From Verrucomicrobiia bacterium (GTDB lineage Bacteria; Verrucomicrobiota; Verrucomicrobiia; Limisphaerales; JADLHS01), in contig WYBW01000022.1 of NCBI GenBank assembly GCA_011525685.1, forward strand, positions 248,001 to 312,000: a stretch of DNA of 64,000 nucleotides, in the 5' to 3' direction. Under the pieces are notes generated by a model. It did no database searches. It had not been told where the DNA came from and saw nothing but the letters and a program-made list of their open reading frames with translations. This document shows, piece by piece, positions 59,854-64,000 of the stretch. Every line of letters starts with the position of its first letter. Position 1 is the first letter of the stretch. Both the position numbers and the translations under genes were made by a program.

Positions 59854-60525
59854 ATGTCTCCCCATTACAACCCCACGCCGCTTTACCGGCAATCCGTCGC
59901 GCTGACTGTCGGCGCCGCGCCCATCGCGGCCGGATGTTCACGCAGAGTTCGCCTTGGCGCTGTCTTGATTCTGATGGCACTGCTGCCAGCCACCGCGAGC
60001 GCTCACACGGAAACCGGCGCACTGGGCGGGTTTGTCAGTGGGTTCACGCACCCGTTGACCGGTCTGGATCACATGGTGGCCATGGTGGCCGTGGGTCTTT
60101 GGGGCGCGTTCCTCGGCGGACGCGCCATGTGGATGCTGCCCGTCGTGTTCCCGGTCGTGATGGCGTTCGGAGGCGCGCTGGGGGTCTTGGGCGTGCCCTT
60201 CCCGGCGGTGGAAACCGGCATCGCAGTTTCCGGAGTTGTGCTGGGCTTGATGGTGGCGTTTGCGGTCAAACCGCCGCTCTGGGTGGCAGCCCTCATCGTC
60301 GGTTTGTTCGGAATGTTTCATGGTCATGCGCACGGAACGGAACTGCCGGCGACCGCCAACGCGCTGGCCTACTCCGTGGGCTTCGTGGTGTCCACCGGTT
60401 TGCTTCACTTGAGCGGGATTGCGCTGGGATTGCTGGTGCGCTGGCCCTGGGGAAAGATTGTCGTGCGAGCGGGCGGGTTCGCCATCGCCGTGGTCGGACT
60501 GGGATTCCTGTTCAACTTCCTGTGA
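59854..60525 (+). CDS. hupE: HupE/UreJ-family permease
   Basis: 223 residues. A cleavable or uncleaved leader (~1-50) ends at the processed site SAHTETG, which exposes a His near the mature N-terminus as in HupE/UreJ. Signature THPLTGLDHMVAMVAVG (~66-82) has the His-Asp-His metal-binding pattern, followed by FHGHAHGTELP (~155-165) with three His. About six membrane segments. These proteins take up nickel or cobalt for hydrogenase, urease or cobalamin enzymes. It overlaps the next gene (GTGA), and is divergent from the HupE-receptor fusion. Confidence 0.9.
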   Translation: MSPHYNPTPLYRQSVALTVGAAPIAAGCSRRVRLGAVLILMALLPATASAHTETGALGGFVSGFTHPLTGLDHMVAMVAVGLWGAFLGGRAMWMLPVVFPVVMAFGGALGVLGVPFPAVETGIAVSGVVLGLMVAFAVKPPLWVAALIVGLFGMFHGHAHGTELPATANALAYSVGFVVSTGLLHLSGIALGLLVRWPWGKIVVRAGGFAIAVVGLGFLFNFL

Positions 60526-61139
60526 GCCAAATCAGCGTCAGGTTCGGCGCCAGCCGGTGGCTTCCGCTGGCTATCCTGCTCTTCGCGTTCCCGGCCACAG
60601 CGCAGGCGCACACGCCCATCGAGGGCATCGGCGATTTTCTCGCCGGACTGATTCATCCGCTCACGACGCCTTCGCACATTCTGCTGTTGTTGGCCTTGGG
60701 TCTCCTTTTGGGTCAACGGTCGCCGCTGAGGTTGAAAATGCCGATGCTAGTCTTTGTTTCTGCTTCGGCCGTGGCGCTCACGCTGACGACGGCTGGTTGG
60801 TTTACGAAAGTCCATCCGGCCATCCTGCTTGGTCTTGCCTTGTGCGCGGCGACGTTTGTGGCGTTGGAACGGCCGCTGCCGCCGCTCGCGCTGCACACTC
60901 TGCTGGCGCTGGCGGCGCTGGCACTGGGACTGGACTCGGCAGTCGAATCCGGTTCGCGCGCCGCGGTGTTCAAAACGCTGGCCGGCACGTGGATCAGCCT
61001 CGCCGTGTTGCTGGCCGACGTGGCGATCTATGTTTCTTTCTGCGCCCGGAAGAACTGGTTGAAGGTCGGGGTGCGGGTGCTCGGGTCGTGGATCATCGCG
61101 GTCGCGTTGTTGGTGCTGGCATTTTCGCTCAGAAGTTGA
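60522..61139 (+). CDS. HupE-like permease, divergent copy
   Basis: 205 residues starting with GTG at 60522, overlapping the upstream stop by GTGA, so coupled. Leader to ~residue 31 with processing near AQAHTPIEG again exposes a His. The first signature is IHPLTTPSHILLLLALG: the Asp of GLDH is lost (PSH), and there is no FHGHAHGTE-type second motif, so metal handling is probably altered. Around six membrane segments. It may be a partner or regulator subunit of the upstream HupE (inference). Confidence 0.8.
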   Translation: MSQISVRFGASRWLPLAILLFAFPATAQAHTPIEGIGDFLAGLIHPLTTPSHILLLLALGLLLGQRSPLRLKMPMLVFVSASAVALTLTTAGWFTKVHPAILLGLALCAATFVALERPLPPLALHTLLALAALALGLDSAVESGSRAAVFKTLAGTWISLAVLLADVAIYVSFCARKNWLKVGVRVLGSWIIAVALLVLAFSLRS

Positions 61140-61226
61140 TCGCGGACCTTCCTATCTTGGCCGCAGCAGGTCGGCGGGGCGCGTAAGAACTGGCTTTCAA
61201 ATGGAGTGCGGTTACTCTCCGGAATC

Positions 61227-62174
61227 ATGAACTTGTCCTTCCGAAATCGTGGATTGAATCCGCTGGGTTGGGCATTGGCTGTCGCGCTGGGTCTCGCCGC
61301 AGGAAAAGCTGCGGATGTTCCGCTCAAGACATCCACCAACACCGTCGCCAAACCCGTGGAACTCGCCGGTGTCCACAACGCCTTTCAAGTGACGGAGCGA
61401 ATTTATTCCGGCTCACAGCCCGAAGACGAAGCGGCGTTTGCCGCGTTGGCGAAGCTCGGGGTGAAGACCATCGTGAGTGTTGACGGCGGCAAGCCCGACG
61501 TGGAGACCGCGCGCAAGCACGGCATCCGCTACATTCACCTCCCCATCGGATACGATGGTGTGCCCACCAATCGCGTCATCGAATTGGCCAAGGCGGCTTT
61601 GACCCAGCCCGGGCCATTCTTTGTTCATTGTCACCATGGTCTTCACCGCGGGCCGGCGGCTGTGGCAATCATCTGCCAGGCCCTCGAAGGCTGGAGTGCC
61701 CGGAAAGCGGAAGCTTGGATGCGGGAAGCCGGCACTTCCCCCGACTATCCCGGACTTTTCCGATCAGCGAGGGAGTTCAAGCAGCCCACGCAGGAGCAAC
61801 TGGCCGCGACCGGACCGCTGCCAGAGTTCACCCAGCCCTCTTCGCTGGTGGAGGCGATGGTGACGATTGACGAGCATTTCTCGCGGCTCAAGCTTTCGCA
61901 GCAAGCCGGCTGGAAATCCCCGCCCGGTCACGCGGACATTTCGCCGCCGCACGAGGCCACGATGCTTTGGGAACAACTCCGGGAAATGGCCCGCCTGCCG
62001 GACACCGCTCAACGGCCGGAGGATTATCGCGCCAAACTCGCCGACTCCGAACAGACGGCGGACGCCTTGCGCCGGCTGCTGCGCGAATCGGCCGACCCTG
62101 CACTGCTGGATGCCACCTTCAAACGCGCCGCTCAATCCTGCAGCGCCTGTCACAGATCCTATCGCAATCAGTAA
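61227..62174 (+). CDS. Exported protein-tyrosine-phosphatase-like domain fused to a cytochrome c domain
   Basis: 315 residues. A signal peptide (~1-29) leads to a dual-specificity/tyrosine phosphatase-like domain (~45-185): general-acid candidate Asp 110 (GYDGVP) and the CX5R loop HCHHGLHRG with Cys 135 and Arg 141. The C-terminal ~110 residues are helical and end in a heme-binding CSACH (Cys 305, Cys 308, His 309), as in cytochrome c'/c556-type domains. The frame is continuous with no sign of error. A periplasmic phosphatase-like domain linked to heme is unusual; redox control of the phosphatase Cys or a redox sensor are possible (inference). Confidence 0.85.
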   Translation: MNLSFRNRGLNPLGWALAVALGLAAGKAADVPLKTSTNTVAKPVELAGVHNAFQVTERIYSGSQPEDEAAFAALAKLGVKTIVSVDGGKPDVETARKHGIRYIHLPIGYDGVPTNRVIELAKAALTQPGPFFVHCHHGLHRGPAAVAIICQALEGWSARKAEAWMREAGTSPDYPGLFRSAREFKQPTQEQLAATGPLPEFTQPSSLVEAMVTIDEHFSRLKLSQQAGWKSPPGHADISPPHEATMLWEQLREMARLPDTAQRPEDYRAKLADSEQTADALRRLLRESADPALLDATFKRAAQSCSACHRSYRNQ

Positions 62175-62302
62175 CCGGACGACCACGCCAGCGGGTCGCG
62201 GCAGCTCGATCCGCTGACGCGCCCGGGTATGCACACCGGGCGCACATAGCCGGTGGGCAAGTTCCAGCTTTTCACAAGCCGGTTTTGACTTACCTTGCCA
62301 CC

Positions 62303-63589
62303 ATGACCTTGACGGAACAAATGACGCGCCTCGCGAAGCAGGCCAAAACCGCCTCGCGCGAACTCGCCAAGTTGACGACGGCCGAAAAGAACTCCTGTCT
62401 TCTTGCGATGGCCGAAGCTCTGGAAAGGCAGGCCGATGCGCTCAAGCAAGCCAACGCGCTGGACATGGAGGTCGGCGCGAAGATGGGTCTCTCCGCCGCG
62501 ATGCTCGACCGGCTCAAGCTGGACGACAAACGAATCGCGGCGATGTCGAAGGGCTTGCGCGAAGTCGCGGCGTTGCCCGATCCGGTCGGGCGCATTCTCG
62601 ATGAGCGGACGCGCCCCAACGGATTGAAGCTCCAGAAAATGTCCACCCCCATCGGCGTGGTGGTGATCATTTATGAATCGCGCCCGAATGTGACGGCCGA
62701 CGCGGCCAGCCTTTGTTTCAAGTCGGGCAACGCGACGATTCTTCGTGGCGGCAAGGAGGCGCTGAATTCAAATCAGATCATCGCGAAGACCATGATCGAA
62801 GCAGGCAAGCAGACGCTCGCGAGTTTTCCCGAACACGGAATTCAGGTCGTGCCCACGCCCGAGCGGGAGGCGATTCCGGCGTTGCTCTCGCTCACCCAGT
62901 ACGTGGACCTGTGCATGCCCCGCGGCGGCGAGGGGTTGATCCGCGCCGTGGCGGAGTGCAGCAAAGTGCCGGTGATCAAACATTACAAAGGGGTTTGCCA
63001 CGTGTTCGTGGATGCGGACGCAGACTTGAAGATGGCGGAGGAAATCGCCTTCAACGCCAAATGTCAGCGACCGGCGGTGTGCAACGCCATGGAAACGCTG
63101 CTCGTGGATCGCAAAGTCGCCAGGGACTTCCTGCCGGTCATCGGCCAAAGGCTGGGAGAAAAGCGGGTTCAACTGCGCGTGGATGCCGAGGCGGAAGCCA
63201 TTTTGAAATCCGGAATCCGAAATCCGAGGTCCGAGATCAAGCACGCCACGGAGCAGGACTGGTTCACCGAATACAACGATTACATATTGAACATCCGCGT
63301 CGTGGATGGCGTGAAGGCGGCCATTGACCACATCAACTACTACGGCTCGGCCCATTCGGATGCCATCGTGACGCGGAACGAAGCGCGGGCGAGGCAATTC
63401 CTGGCCGAGGTGGATTCGGCCACGGTTTATTGGAACGCTTCGACTCGTTTCACTGACGGTGGCGAGTTCGGCATGGGCGCGGAGATTGGCATCAGCACCG
63501 ACAAAATCGGCGCACGCGGGCCGATGGGGCTGGAGGAATTGACCAGCTACAAGTGGGTGGGCATTGGGAACGGGCAGGTGCGGACTTGA
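62303..63589 (+). CDS. proA: Gamma-glutamyl phosphate reductase (ProA)
   Basis: 428 residues. ALDH-superfamily enzyme: YESRPNVTADAASLCFKSGN (~124-143) and the catalytic Cys at 260 in CQRPAVCNAMETLLV. C-terminal TVYWNASTRFTDGGEFGMGAEIGIS is typical for ProA. It reduces glutamyl phosphate to the semialdehyde in proline synthesis with NADPH. Residues ~302-313 (KSGIRNPRSEIK) are an extra loop produced by a short DNA repeat, which appears to be tolerated. A TACCTT six bases before the ATG fits the leaderless promoter pattern. The end overlaps the next gene region. Confidence 0.95.
   Translation: MTLTEQMTRLAKQAKTASRELAKLTTAEKNSCLLAMAEALERQADALKQANALDMEVGAKMGLSAAMLDRLKLDDKRIAAMSKGLREVAALPDPVGRILDERTRPNGLKLQKMSTPIGVVVIIYESRPNVTADAASLCFKSGNATILRGGKEALNSNQIIAKTMIEAGKQTLASFPEHGIQVVPTPEREAIPALLSLTQYVDLCMPRGGEGLIRAVAECSKVPVIKHYKGVCHVFVDADADLKMAEEIAFNAKCQRPAVCNAMETLLVDRKVARDFLPVIGQRLGEKRVQLRVDAEAEAILKSGIRNPRSEIKHATEQDWFTEYNDYILNIRVVDGVKAAIDHINYYGSAHSDAIVTRNEARARQFLAEVDSATVYWNASTRFTDGGEFGMGAEIGISTDKIGARGPMGLEELTSYKWVGIGNGQVRT
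63205..63239 (+). repeat. Short tandem repeat (AATCCG-type) inserted in frame in proA
   Basis: About five imperfect units of the type (G/A)AATCCG run in a row (GAAATCCG, GAATCCG, AAATCCG, AGGTCCG, AGATC). They encode ~KSGIRNPRSEIK in ProA. Such AATCCG-type runs are dispersed in some bacterial genomes. The insertion is a multiple of three and keeps the frame. Confidence 0.5.
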
Positions 63590-63633
63590 TGGCCGCGCTT
63601 GTCAGCCGAATGTCATTCAGCCAGATTGCGACC

Positions 63634-64000
63634 ATGCAGACAGCGGAAAAGGCCGAATTCGTCAGTGCTCAAGAGTATCTGGACGCCGAAGCTATAAGCC
63701 AGGTTCGCCATGAGTATCTGGGGGGTTTGGTTTACGCCATGGCGGGAGAGACTGTGACTCACAATCTTATCTCGCAAAACCTGCTCTTTCATATTCGCAG
63801 AGGAACGAAAGGTGGGCCATGCCGGGTTTTCATCAGCGATATTCGCGTGAACTTCCATGTGAACACCGATGAATATTTTTATTACCCGGACATCGTGGTG
63901 ACCTGCGACAAACGCGACACCCACCCTCGATTCGTGCGCCATCCGAAACTCATCATCGAGGTGTTGTCCGAAAGCACCGAGCGAATTGACAAGCGCGAGA
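63634..64000 (+). CDS. Uma2-family (DUF820) nuclease-like protein, truncated by window end
   Basis: The last ~122 codons of the window are the start of a Uma2/DUF820 protein: MQTAEKAEFVSAQEYLDAE, RHEYLGGLVYAMAG, the YYPDIVVTCD strand (candidate catalytic Asp) and LIIEVLSESTERIDKRE. The PD-(D/E)xK fold suggests a nuclease, but Uma2 proteins have mostly unknown function and are common in Cyanobacteria, Planctomycetes and Verrucomicrobia, often in many copies. An ATG at 63589 overlapping the proA stop is an alternative start and would couple the two. Confidence 0.85.
   Translation, partial: MQTAEKAEFVSAQEYLDAEAISQVRHEYLGGLVYAMAGETVTHNLISQNLLFHIRRGTKGGPCRVFISDIRVNFHVNTDEYFYYPDIVVTCDKRDTHPRFVRHPKLIIEVLSESTERIDKRE

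Noticed and set aside
1-64000. CRISPR arrays, tRNA or rRNA genes
   Set aside because: No regularly spaced direct repeats and no recognisable tRNA or rRNA segment seen on either strand.

Overview
This 64 kb window is a contiguous piece of a high-GC, Gram-negative chromosome. The lineage is inferred, most likely Verrucomicrobiota (Pedosphaerales/Limisphaerales-like). Supporting features are the TonB/ExbBD system, many secreted and outer-membrane proteins, a DUF4091 glycoside-hydrolase-like protein, several phosphofructokinases, A-rich start regions without Shine-Dalgarno sequences next to possible leaderless promoters, and a small conserved protein (54193-54423). No 16S rRNA is present to confirm this. 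No rRNA, tRNA, CRISPR array or insertion sequence was recognised.

Layout. From 1 to about 49.7 kb nearly every gene lies on the minus strand. (a) 1-9.9 kb: the N-terminus of CheA, a long-type phosphofructokinase and a membrane/transport block (VIT-like protein, a DAACS symporter fused to a periplasmic binding domain, a CAX antiporter, a SulP anion transporter, an M48 protease). (b) 9.9-19.6 kb: envelope and stress genes (DUF2950/DUF3300 pair, small exported proteins, VOC protein, DUF2959-like protein, universal stress protein, binding protein, phospholipase D-like lipoprotein, PPK2). (c) 19.6-22.8 kb: a NodT-type outer-membrane factor, a YiaV-like membrane-fusion protein and DUF3302. (d) 23.1-33.7 kb: the most unusual region, a compact nine-gene run with a glycyl-radical enzyme, its Fe-S-rich activase, both aconitase-X subunits, a BASS-type transporter, a methyltransferase-like protein, a catalytically degenerate phosphofructokinase homologue, a DUF2959-like protein and an NfuA-type Fe-S carrier. 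(e) 33.7-38.8 kb: two exported proteins and a sensor kinase with two response regulators, with an imperfect 37-bp inverted-repeat element between the regulators. (f) 38.9-46.2 kb: a glycogen-to-lactate block (ATP phosphofructokinase, D-lactate dehydrogenase, pyruvate kinase, glycogen phosphorylase). (g) 46.6-54.1 kb: DUF4091 protein, zinc-ribbon coiled coil, then plus-strand HtrA/DegP protease, ParB, PfkB kinase and peptide deformylase. (h) 54.2-61.1 kb: a Ton system (ExbB, ExbD, TonB) downstream of a HupE domain fused in frame to a TonB-dependent receptor, with two more HupE-like genes divergent from it. (i) 61.2-64 kb: a tyrosine-phosphatase-like/cytochrome c fusion, ProA carrying a short repeat insertion, and the start of a Uma2-family protein.

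Together the genes suggest an organism able to ferment glycogen (phosphorylase, PFK, pyruvate kinase, D-lactate dehydrogenase) and to run oxygen-sensitive radical chemistry. Region (d) is the best candidate for an undescribed system: two unrelated dehydratase-type enzymes (a C-x-E glycyl-radical enzyme and AcnX) are co-transcribed with an importer and a PFK fold whose active site has been rebuilt. Region (h) is the second candidate, because the last HupE membrane segment also reads as the signal peptide of the receptor and could be used by internal initiation or by cleavage of a polyprotein.
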